NCBI RefSeq assembly: GCF_036250735.1
Contig: NZ_CP109430.1
Coordinates: 6,138,001 to 6,202,000, forward strand
DNA from: Streptosporangium sp. NBC_01495
GTDB lineage: Bacteria; Actinomycetota; Actinomycetes; Streptosporangiales; Streptosporangiaceae
Length of the DNA: 64,000 bases
Direction of reading: 5' to 3'
Part shown: positions 57,920 through 64,000 of the stretch, piece after piece
Layout: each line of letters starts with the position of its first letter
How positions within the stretch are numbered: the first letter of the stretch is position 1
Position numbers and translations under genes: made by a program
Notes under the pieces: generated by a model
The model's input: the letters and a program-made list of their open reading frames with translations, nothing else
Told to the model about the DNA's origin: nothing
Database searches by the model: none

Positions 57920-58825
57920 CTAGGGCCTCACACGACCACGCCACCCCTGTACGGGGAGATCGAACTTGGCGACCAGCCTGTCGGTGAACGGCGCCCCGGT
58001 GTCCTCCAGACCATGCAGCCGCGCCAGCCGTACCGGCAGTTCGGCCCGCCGGAGCTCCACCCTCGCCCCGGCGGGCAGGTCGAACCTGCGGCGGCCGTCG
58101 CACCACAGCACCGCGCCCGCCGTCTCCGTCTGGACCTCCAGCGCCAGCTTGGAGCGGGGCGAGACCACCAGAGGCCGGGCGAACAGGGCGTGAGCGCTGA
58201 TGGGGACCAGCAGCAGCGCCTCCACCTCGGGCCACACGACCGGGCCTCCGGCGGAGAAGGCGTACGCGGTCGAACCGGTCGGTGTGGCGCAGATCACCCC
58301 GTCGCATCCCCAGCGTGACAGCGGGCGCCCGTCGATCTCGGCGACCACCTCGAGCATCCGCTCGCTCTTCTCGACGGTGACCTCGTTCAGCGCCCAGCTG
58401 TCGGCCAGCAGCTTGCCGTTGAGGCGGGCGGTGACCTCGATGGTCATCCGCTCCTCGACGTCGTAGCGGCCGTCCACCACACTGTCGACCGCCTCCGCCA
58501 GGTCCTCCACCTCGGCCTCGGCCAGGAAACCCACGTGACCGAGGTTGACCCCCAGCAGCGGCACCCCCGCCGGGCGGGCGAGCTCGGCCGCCCGCAGGAG
58601 GCTGCCGTCGCCGCCGAGCACGATCATCATCTCGGCGGCGTCGACCGCCGCCGAACCCGCGGGTACCACGTCGGTGCCCGCGCAGGCGATCTCGTCGGCC
58701 TCGGCATTGAGGACTCGCACGATCAACCCGGCGTCCACGAACCGCTGGATCACCATCCGGGCGCTGTCGACGGCCGCCGCCCGCCCGGTGTGCGCGGTGA
58801 CCAGCACGGTGCGCTTGGCAGTCAT
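57920..58825 (-). CDS. nadK: NAD kinase
   Basis: A 301-residue kinase that phosphorylates NAD to NADP. LGGDGSLLRAA (70-80) holds the GGDG motif; NEVTVEK and TPTGSTAYAFSAGGP complete the NAD pocket. The ATG at 58825 has AAGGAGA upstream; the preceding 91 in-frame codons are not conserved. It sits between tlyA and recN, as in the M. tuberculosis Rv1694-Rv1698 order. NADPH-producing zwf lies in the same window. Confidence 0.95.
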   Translation of the reverse strand: MTAKRTVLVTAHTGRAAAVDSARMVIQRFVDAGLIVRVLNAEADEIACAGTDVVPAGSAAVDAAEMMIVLGGDGSLLRAAELARPAGVPLLGVNLGHVGFLAEAEVEDLAEAVDSVVDGRYDVEERMTIEVTARLNGKLLADSWALNEVTVEKSERMLEVVAEIDGRPLSRWGCDGVICATPTGSTAYAFSAGGPVVWPEVEALLLVPISAHALFARPLVVSPRSKLALEVQTETAGAVLWCDGRRRFDLPAGARVELRRAELPVRLARLHGLEDTGAPFTDRLVAKFDLPVQGWRGRVRP

Positions 58826-59065
58826 CGACTCTCCTTGAGCGTGGAGACCCTCGCCCCGAGGCGAGGGAGGAAACGCGGCGCGGCGCCGCGCGATTCGGTA
58901 CCGCGCCCGGCGGCGATGACCGTGCCGCCACGAATGTGACCGGCAGTGTCCTCGCCGACGGGTCGGCGGAGAGGTGAAACGCCTGTGGATCTGGTGCAGG
59001 ACCTCAAGGGATTTCTCCTGGCGGGCGACCGGTGGTGAATCAGGACTCTCACGGATGATCGTCGA

Positions 59066-59097
59066 AATCCCCTCCGTTCGGGGAGGGGAGGATGTCA
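59066..59097 (+). mobile_element. Orphan IS200/IS605-like end hairpin
   Basis: AATCCCCTCC-GTTCGG-GGAGGGG followed by AGGATGTCAA closely resembles the right-end hairpin and flank of actinomycete IS200/IS605 (TnpB-type) elements as I remember them. The stem is 7 bp (59069-59075/59082-59088) with a 6-base loop. No tnpA or tnpB frame is anywhere near, so it would be a solitary end or remnant. Not proven by search. Confidence 0.45.
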
Positions 59098-59126
59098 AGT
59101 CTCCACTTTCTCGGGTCTAACGGGGG

Positions 59127-59270
59127 ACTCGGGTCACCGGGGGACGGATGGCCGGGAACTCGGGCGCCCCGGAGCCGGGCGACCGGGTGGTCCTGGAGCT
59201 TAGGTGGTCCGGGGGCTTAGGTGATCAGGTGATCCGGGGCCAGGAGGCTCGGATGGCCGGGGGCCGGGTG
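59127..59270. repeat. Degenerate G-rich repeat stretch
   Basis: Short elements recur irregularly: GGATGGCCGGG near 59146 and 59251, GGTGATC three times, GCTTAGGTG twice. A loose array rather than a clear tandem repeat. It lies just after the tlyA stop codon. Confidence 0.55.
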
Positions 59271-59277
59271 ATCCCAT

Positions 59278-60096
59278 CTATTGAGGGCCTTCCGCCACCG
59301 CTCGCTCGATCTCCGCGTCAAGATCGGAGACCGGCGGAGCGCCCTCTCCCTTGCCCAGCCAGATGACGTACTCGACGTTGCCGGACGGACCCGGCAGCGG
59401 GCTCGCGGTGACCCCTCGCACGGTCAGGCCGAGCGTCCGCGCGGCCTCGGCCACGTCCCGTACGGCCCCGGCGCGGAGTTCCGGGTCGCGGACGACCCCG
59501 CCCGCTCCGACCCGCTCCCTGCCGACCTCGAACTGGGGTTTGACCAGCATCGCGAAGTCGGCCCGCCCTGCGGCGCACAGGGCCAGGGCCGGCAGCACCA
59601 GGCGCAGGGAGATGAAGGAGAGGTCACCGACGATCAGCGTGGGCGCCTCGCCGACCATGTCGGGTTTCAGATCCCTGACGTTGACCCGCTCCATGACCGT
59701 GACCCTGTCGTCGGTCCGCAGCGACCACGCGAGCTGGCCGTACCCGACGTCGACGGCCAGGACGTGGGCCGCTCCGGCGCGCAGCAGCACGTCGGTGAAG
59801 CCCCCGGTCGAGGCCCCCGCGTCCAGGCAGCGACGTCCCTCGACGGTGAGGCCGAGGGGGCCGAAGGCCTCCAGCGCGCCGAGGAGCTTGTGCGCGCCCC
59901 GCGAGACGTAGTCGGGCCCCTCCGCCGCCTCCGCGACCACGATCGCCGAGGCCGTGTCGACCTGGGTCGCGGGCTTGGCGGCCATCTGGCCGCCGACGCT
60001 GACCCGGCCGGCCTCGATGAGCTGGGCCGCCTGTTCCCGGGACCGCGCCAGTTTCCGGCGGACGAGTTCGCTGTCGAGGCGTGTTCGCCGGCTCAC
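59278..60096 (-). CDS. tlyA: TlyA-family rRNA 2'-O-methyltransferase / hemolysin
   Basis: A 272-residue protein with an N-terminal S4 RNA-binding domain (LDSELVRRKLARSREQAAQL) and an RrmJ-like methyltransferase domain with SAM motif DAGASTGGFTDVLL, and K-D-K-E type residues. In mycobacteria TlyA methylates C1409/C1920 of 16S/23S rRNA. Start is GTG overlapping the stop of the upstream unknown gene by four bases. A translational coupling signal. Confidence 0.93.
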   Translation of the reverse strand: MSRRTRLDSELVRRKLARSREQAAQLIEAGRVSVGGQMAAKPATQVDTASAIVVAEAAEGPDYVSRGAHKLLGALEAFGPLGLTVEGRRCLDAGASTGGFTDVLLRAGAAHVLAVDVGYGQLAWSLRTDDRVTVMERVNVRDLKPDMVGEAPTLIVGDLSFISLRLVLPALALCAAGRADFAMLVKPQFEVGRERVGAGGVVRDPELRAGAVRDVAEAARTLGLTVRGVTASPLPGPSGNVEYVIWLGKGEGAPPVSDLDAEIERAVAEGPQ

Positions 60097-60491
60097 GGGC
60101 GCCGGTCCCGGGTGCCGTCCGCCGAGGCGTGCCCCTGCCCCGGGAGACCGTATGCGGATCCCTGCCCGGGGAGACCGTGTGCCGAGGCTGGTCCCTGCCC
60201 CTGAACACCGTTCGGTGAGACTGTTTCCCGCTCTGAGACACCGTGCGCCGGGGCGATGACCCGCCCCGAGGCACCGTCCGGCGAGACGGTCGCCCGTCCC
60301 GGAGTGTCATCGGCCGCGCCGGATTCCCGCCCCGAGGTGCCGTTCACCGCGGCGAGCGCCTGTTCCAGTCCGGTGAACACCTCCTCGAAGACGTCCGCGT
60401 GCGCGGAGACGGGCAGGGCGCCGAGACGGGTGAGCCCGCCCAGCGCGGCATCCGCGCGCTCGTCGCCCGTCTCCTCCAGCAGATCCGTCAT
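60093..60491 (-). CDS. Conserved hypothetical protein with repetitive tail
   Basis: A 132-residue protein. The first 50 residues are well-behaved (TDLLEETGDERADAALGGL, EEVFTGLEQALAAV) and resemble small proteins encoded just before tlyA in other actinomycetes. The second half is a degenerate repeat built of phrases such as GRATVSPDG, HGLPGQG and YGLPGQG, with DNA related to the 46.2 kb array. ATG at 60491 has GGAGG upstream. Its stop overlaps the tlyA start. Function unknown. Confidence 0.7.
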   Translation of the reverse strand: MTDLLEETGDERADAALGGLTRLGALPVSAHADVFEEVFTGLEQALAAVNGTSGRESGAADDTPGRATVSPDGASGRVIAPAHGVSERETVSPNGVQGQGPASAHGLPGQGSAYGLPGQGHASADGTRDRRP

Positions 60492-61054
60492 GCGCCCCCT
60501 CCGGAACCGCTCCTGGCCGCCTCGGCCGTCATGGCCGTCTCCGCGGCCCTTGCCGCCGTACGAACACGGCTTCCGCCGTACGAACACGACGCTCGTCGGC
60601 GCCGCGTCGGTGAATTCCCCGACCGTATCGGAACCCGCGCCCCTCGTCGCCTTGGCGGGCTTCCCCGCCTTTACGGCTCTCCCGTGCCCGTACTCGCGGA
60701 CTTCCCGCTTCCGTGGCCTTTCCGGGGCCACACCACGAACCCGGCCGCCACCGTCCCTTCCGCCACCGACCAGCACAGGCCAATCCGACGCGGGCCGGTC
60801 CAGCACGGGCGAGGATGGAAAGGGTTCTTCAAAGATGGGTAAACCGCGAACTATCACGGGGACCTCGCTCGTTGTCATTCCATTAAGGTCGGCGACCGCC
60901 AACACACAGCCCCGCAATGTTTCGGACGCCATGGCAGAAGCCTCTTTCTCCGGCACACCCCCGCGCCGGATTGCATGCCGTACCCATGTGGAACGCTACC
61001 GTCCGTACCTGAAAGGGATTCGGATCGGTCAGGGAGAGAAGGGAGCGCCACGCG
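60492..61054. other. Gene-free region between divergent genes
   Basis: 563 bases. An open frame from 60956 is in frame with the next gene but has poor third-position GC and no protein-like pattern; I reject it. CCGCCGTACGAACACG occurs at 60553-60568 and again at 60573-60588. Promoters for the unknown gene and the SCP2 gene must lie here. Confidence 0.5.
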
Positions 61055-61402
61055 ATGGCGACCGTCGACGAGTGCCGGGTGGCACTGCGCAAACTCGGCG
61101 AGCAGTTCGACGAGGTTGACCAGGAGAGCCGCGCCAAGCACGTGGTCGAGCGCAGCATCAGCTGCCATGTCAAGGATCTCGGCGTCACCTTTTACGGCCA
61201 CATCCACCACGGCGGCCTCGGCCCCTTCGAGGATCTGTCCCCGGACGACGGCAGGCAGGCCGAGGTGAAACTGACCATCGGCAGCGACGACCTCGTCTCG
61301 CTGGTCAACGGGGACCTCGACATGGGACGGGCCGTTTTCGGCGGCCGGGTCAAGGTCGACGCCAGTTTCGGCGACCTTCTCCGTCTGCGCAAGCTCCTTT
61401 GA
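61055..61402 (+). CDS. SCP2 sterol-carrier-domain protein
   Basis: A 115-residue protein that is nearly all SCP2 domain: VSCHVKDLGVTFYGHIHHGG, then KLTIGSDDLVSLVNGDLDMGRAVFGGRVKVDAS. SCP2 domains hold a lipid in a hydrophobic tunnel; the ligand is unknown. It is the only plus-strand gene between minus-strand genes here and ends at a strong hairpin. ATG with GAAGGGAG upstream. Confidence 0.86.
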   Translation: MATVDECRVALRKLGEQFDEVDQESRAKHVVERSISCHVKDLGVTFYGHIHHGGLGPFEDLSPDDGRQAEVKLTIGSDDLVSLVNGDLDMGRAVFGGRVKVDASFGDLLRLRKLL

Positions 61403-61403
61403 G

Positions 61404-61425
61404 GATCCCGCCCGAGGGCGGGATC
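61404..61425. terminator. Hairpin after the SCP2 gene
   Basis: GATCCCGCCC and GGGCGGGATC (61404-61413/61416-61425), a 10-bp stem with two-base loop, begin two bases after the stop codon, between convergent genes. No T run. Confidence 0.6.
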
Positions 61426-61532
61426 ACGCGGGCGGAGGGGCCCGGAGGCCAACGTCCGGCTCGGCATCAGGTGGGGTCACGTGAGATCACATGGAGTCAC
61501 GTGGCAGAGGCGCGGGGGTTGAGGCCGCCGTC

Positions 61533-62552
61533 TCAGCCGGAGCGCGAGGTTCGCGGCGGGAGTGCGGAGTCGAGCGCCGCCTTCACCGCGTCCTCGTCCG
61601 CCTGGCCCTCGCCTGCGGCCTCCCAGGTCGCGGCGGAAGCGGCGCGGAGCCCGTCGAGCGGCTCACCTCCGCCTTCGAGGGTGAGGGCGCCCTCCTCCCA
61701 GCGGGCCGTCCACCCCTCGCAGGTCCATCCGTCCCCGATCCGCCGTACCTCGGGATAGGGCCGGTGCAGGTCGGACAGATCAGCGGCGATGTAGGTGGGC
61801 CGGTGCCGGGGGGCGGCGGTCAGCACGTCGAGCGGGCTCGCCACCCCGGTCAGGACCAGCAGGCTGTCCACCCCCGCGTTGGTCGCCCCCTCGATGTCGG
61901 TGTCGAGCCTGTCGCCGACCACCAGGGGCCGCTGCGATCCGGTACGGAGCATCGACTCGCGGTGCAGGGGCGGCTCGGGCTTTCCCGCGACGATCGGCTC
62001 CACCCCGGTCGCCGTGGCGATGACCCTGATCATCGCGCCGTTGCCGGGAAGCTCGCCCCTGCCTGTCGGCATGGTCGAGTCGGCGTTCGCGGCGACGAAG
62101 AGGGCTCCCCCTCTCACTGCGAGTGTCCCCTCGGCCAGCAGGCCGTAGGAGAGATCGGGGGCGATGCCCTGGACGACCGCGACCGGGGCGTCCAGGGCGG
62201 TGCTGACCGGGCGCAGTCCGTGGGCGCGCAGTGCGGAGCGCAGCCCCATCCCGCCGACCACCAGCACCGCGGCACCCGGTTCGACCCGCTCGGCCACGAC
62301 CCGCGCGGCGGCCTGGGCGGAGGTCACGACGTCCTCGGAGACCGCGGGGGCGCCCAGCGCACGCAGGTGCTGGGCGATGGCGGCGGGGGTGCGTGAGGCG
62401 TTGTTGGTGACGTAGGCGAGGCGCACACCACGCTCCGCCGCCCGGCGCAGGGACTCCGGAGCCGCCGGTACGGCGTTGCGTCCGAGATACACCACCCCGT
62501 CGAGGTCAAGGAGAAGAGTGTCATACGGGTCGATCAGCGTATTCGTGTCCAC
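61533..62552 (-). CDS. HAD-IIA family phosphatase
   Basis: A 339-residue HAD hydrolase. The catalytic DLDGVVYLG (motif I with both aspartates), VTNNASRTP (motif II with Ser/Thr region), the cap-domain GKPEPPL (Lys motif III) and VGDRLDTDIEGA (motif IV) are all seen, as in NagD/PGP-type enzymes. After about residue 270 an extra domain of unknown role follows (TCEGWTARWEEGALTLEGG), often found in actinomycete homologues. The M. tuberculosis relative is near tlyA as well (Rv1692). Substrate unknown. Confidence 0.88.
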   Translation of the reverse strand: MDTNTLIDPYDTLLLDLDGVVYLGRNAVPAAPESLRRAAERGVRLAYVTNNASRTPAAIAQHLRALGAPAVSEDVVTSAQAAARVVAERVEPGAAVLVVGGMGLRSALRAHGLRPVSTALDAPVAVVQGIAPDLSYGLLAEGTLAVRGGALFVAANADSTMPTGRGELPGNGAMIRVIATATGVEPIVAGKPEPPLHRESMLRTGSQRPLVVGDRLDTDIEGATNAGVDSLLVLTGVASPLDVLTAAPRHRPTYIAADLSDLHRPYPEVRRIGDGWTCEGWTARWEEGALTLEGGGEPLDGLRAASAATWEAAGEGQADEDAVKAALDSALPPRTSRSG

Positions 62553-62684
62553 CGGCCCATTTCATCACCCACGTTCCATCACCCGCACCGATCCCATGCC
62601 ACGAAGCCGCGTGGATCACATCCGGCGAACCCCCACAGATCACACCTGACGAGCGCCCACGGGCCACACCGGCAGGCCGGTATG

Positions 62685-62893
62685 AATCCCACCCCGCAGG
62701 CGCACGGGATCCGGCGGACTCGCGCGGCCCCCTGCGGGCGCACGGGATCACACCGGCGGACTCGCACGAATCACACCCCGCAGGCGTACGGATCCGGCGG
62801 ACTCACACGAATCACACCCCGCAGGCGCACGCGATCACACCGGCGGACTCACACCCCGCGGGCATACGGGATCACACCGGCAGGTCGGTACGG
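62685..62893. repeat. 41-46-base tandem repeat array
   Basis: Units of 42, 42, 41 and 46 bases begin at 62685, 62727, 62769 and 62810, with a partial fifth. Each has CCCGCAGGCGCACGG-like and CACCGGCGGACTC-like halves. The array fills most of the 346-base gap between the HAD gene and the TPR gene and stops six bases before the TPR stop codon; no gene is supported in that gap. Confidence 0.85.
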
Positions 62894-62898
62894 ATCGA

Positions 62899-63330
62899 TC
62901 ACATCCTGCGCGCGCGCAACGTGGCGCGAACGCTTTTCAGCGCGGAAACGTAGTGCCGCAGGTCCGGCCGCATCGCGACGGCGATGGCCAGCGGTTCCTG
63001 AGCCCCCTCCATGTCCCCGGTACGCCACAGGGCGAGCCCGAGGCCGAAATACGCGTAGTCCTCAGCCGGATTGGCGTCGATGATCCAGCGAAAACTGTCG
63101 ACGGCGTCGGCGTACTGCCGGGAGTTGAACTGCGCTCGGGCGAGGGCCTCCCGGATGCTCCTCGACTCCGGCTCCGCGTCGGCCGCCCGCTCCAGCAGCG
63201 CGGCGGCCGCCGCCGGACTGCCCTCGGCCAGCAGCCTCATCCCTCGTTGAAACCATTCGTAGACGTCCCCGACCGGAGCGCCCGTCTCGGGGCTGGGGGA
63301 ATCAGACGGACCGCCACGTCCTTGGACCAT
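62899..63330 (-). CDS. TPR-repeat protein
   Basis: A 143-residue soluble protein of tetratricopeptide repeats: WFQRGMRLLAEGSPAAAAALLERAADAEP, then the AQFNSRQYADAVDSFRWIIDANPAE and YAYFGLGLALWRTGDMEGAQ repeats, about three units. TPRs are protein-binding; its partner may be the HAD protein, since this gene pair is conserved in actinomycetes near tlyA. The ATG (63330) begins after a normal spacing; the first 20 residues are Pro/Ser-rich. Confidence 0.85.
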   Translation of the reverse strand: MVQGRGGPSDSPSPETGAPVGDVYEWFQRGMRLLAEGSPAAAAALLERAADAEPESRSIREALARAQFNSRQYADAVDSFRWIIDANPAEDYAYFGLGLALWRTGDMEGAQEPLAIAVAMRPDLRHYVSALKSVRATLRARRM

Positions 63331-63450
63331 TGTGTGAGGCCTCCTTCATCGACAGACGACAGATCTGGCCGATTCCCTGACGGACCGGGCACCACCGCAG
63401 ACTCGAAGCGGCCCCCGGCCGTTTCAGGCCTTTATGGCAGCATGCCCTCT

Positions 63451-64000
63451 ATGGCGAATCCTGAACTGCCGATACCCGGCGGGCTGGTGCTGCGCCCGTT
63501 CCGCGGCGTACGGTTCACGGTCGACGATCTGGCCGGGGTCACCTCACCGCCTTACGACCTCATCGACGAGGCCGGCGTGCGAAAGCTGCTCGACACCCAC
63601 CCCAACAACGTGGTGCGTTTGATCCTTCCCGGCACCGACCGCCACAGATACGCCGAGGCGCGGGAGACGCTTCACCAATGGCTCTCCTCCGGGGTGCTGG
63701 CCGCCGACGAGACACCCGCGGTCTACGTCTACGAGCAGTCGGGTCCCGGGGTCCTGCAGCGCGGGATCATCGGCGACGTGGGCCTGGCCGACCCGGAGCT
63801 GCAGATCGTCCTGCCGCACGAGAACGTGATGCCCGGACCGGTCGCCGACCGGCTGGCGCTGATGCGCACCACGGAAGCCAACCTGGAACCCATCTTCCTG
63901 CTCTACGACGGCGCGGGCGGCGCCACCACCCACCTCGTCGACCGCATCGCCGCGTCCCGGCCCCCGCTGGCGGAGGCGGAGACCGGAGACGGTGTCAGGC
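63451..64000 (+). CDS. DUF1015 family protein (partial, 3' end cut by the window)
   Basis: 183 residues are visible and the frame is open to the window end. LRPFRGVRF, VTSPPYDLID, NVVRLILPG and HENVMPGPVADRLALMR are the usual DUF1015 landmarks; the last is the most diagnostic. The family is widespread with unknown function, often linked with serine or acyl metabolism. The ATG at 63451 is used; an ATG at 63442 is also in frame, and neither has a clear ribosome site. It diverges from the TPR gene. Confidence 0.85.
   Translation, partial: MANPELPIPGGLVLRPFRGVRFTVDDLAGVTSPPYDLIDEAGVRKLLDTHPNNVVRLILPGTDRHRYAEARETLHQWLSSGVLAADETPAVYVYEQSGPGVLQRGIIGDVGLADPELQIVLPHENVMPGPVADRLALMRTTEANLEPIFLLYDGAGGATTHLVDRIAASRPPLAEAETGDGVR

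Larger units (their letters stand above)
58826..59277. other. Gene-free region between tlyA and nadK
   Basis: 452 bases. The part near nadK is plain; an IS200/IS605-like end hairpin (59066-59097) and a G-rich degenerate repeat stretch (59127-59270) are listed separately. Any nadK promoter is not obvious. Confidence 0.5.

Noticed and set aside
60494-60956. Longer in-frame N-terminus for the unknown gene before tlyA
   Set aside because: Third codon positions are not GC-rich and there is no recognisable domain; ATG at 60491 has a better ribosome site.

Overview
This window looks like chromosome from a high-GC, spore-forming actinomycete. It carries whiA, the rapZ-yvcK-whiA block, opcA, steA/steB, an RbpA-type RNA polymerase partner and a futile-free, Streptomyces-like gene order. 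Codon third positions are almost always G or C, and GTG/TTG starts are common. Streptosporangiaceae (Streptosporangium/Nonomuraea-like) is my best guess from the protein sequences; this is inference, not a database match.

Layout. (1) 1-12.3 kb: end of ctaA, a SanA/YdcF-like protein, a PrsW-type protease and ctaB, then a transketolase-transaldolase-pgi-zwf-opcA-pgl run for glycolysis and the pentose phosphate pathway, closed by a strong A/T-rich terminator. (2) 12.4-31.2 kb: a variable, mostly monocistronic block. It holds a DUF2306 membrane protein, a large AAA/LuxR regulator, adenosine deaminase, a stand-alone Clp N-domain protein, an ACT-GNAT fusion, an FAD oxidoreductase/amidohydrolase pair, an OLD/RecF-like ATPase, an XRE-TPR regulator, a SpoIIAB-like ATPase, a zinc-ribbon metallo-beta-lactamase-fold protein, a Tat-exported serine hydrolase, an alpha/beta hydrolase and two small membrane proteins. 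(3) 31.3-35.3 kb: gap-pgk-tpiA-secG-rbpA operon with a DasR-like operator at its promoter. (4) 35.4-40.8 kb: uvrC-rapZ-yvcK-whiA. (5) 41-46.6 kb: two Rieske lipoproteins, uvrA, a small metallo-hydrolase and an unknown protein. (6) 46.8-49.6 kb: psd-pssA for phosphatidylethanolamine synthesis and a TerC-type exporter under a probable yybP-ykoY manganese riboswitch. (7) 50-58.8 kb: nadK, recN, steA, steB, a MraY/WecA-like protein, a MurJ-like flippase and a GT4 glycosyltransferase, all on the minus strand and mostly overlapping. (8) 59.3-64 kb: tlyA, an unknown protein, an SCP2-domain protein, a HAD-IIA phosphatase, a TPR protein and the start of a DUF1015 protein.

Central carbon genes dominate: regions 1 and 3 together give most of lower glycolysis and the oxidative and non-oxidative pentose phosphate pathway, with NADP supply (nadK) and NADPH production (zwf/opcA) in the same window. 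Region 7 is a conserved cell-envelope/DNA-repair block.

The most interesting non-coding signals are the candidate Mn riboswitch with a Shine-Dalgarno-sequestering hairpin (49.4-49.55 kb), a DasR-type operator before gap, an orphan IS200/IS605-like end hairpin (59.07 kb), and an unusual number of short GC-rich tandem arrays placed at or just after stop codons (2.7, 27.5, 29.8, 29.97, 40.9, 46.2, 49.9, 60.1 and 62.8 kb). No rRNA, CRISPR array, transposase gene or convincing tRNA was seen.
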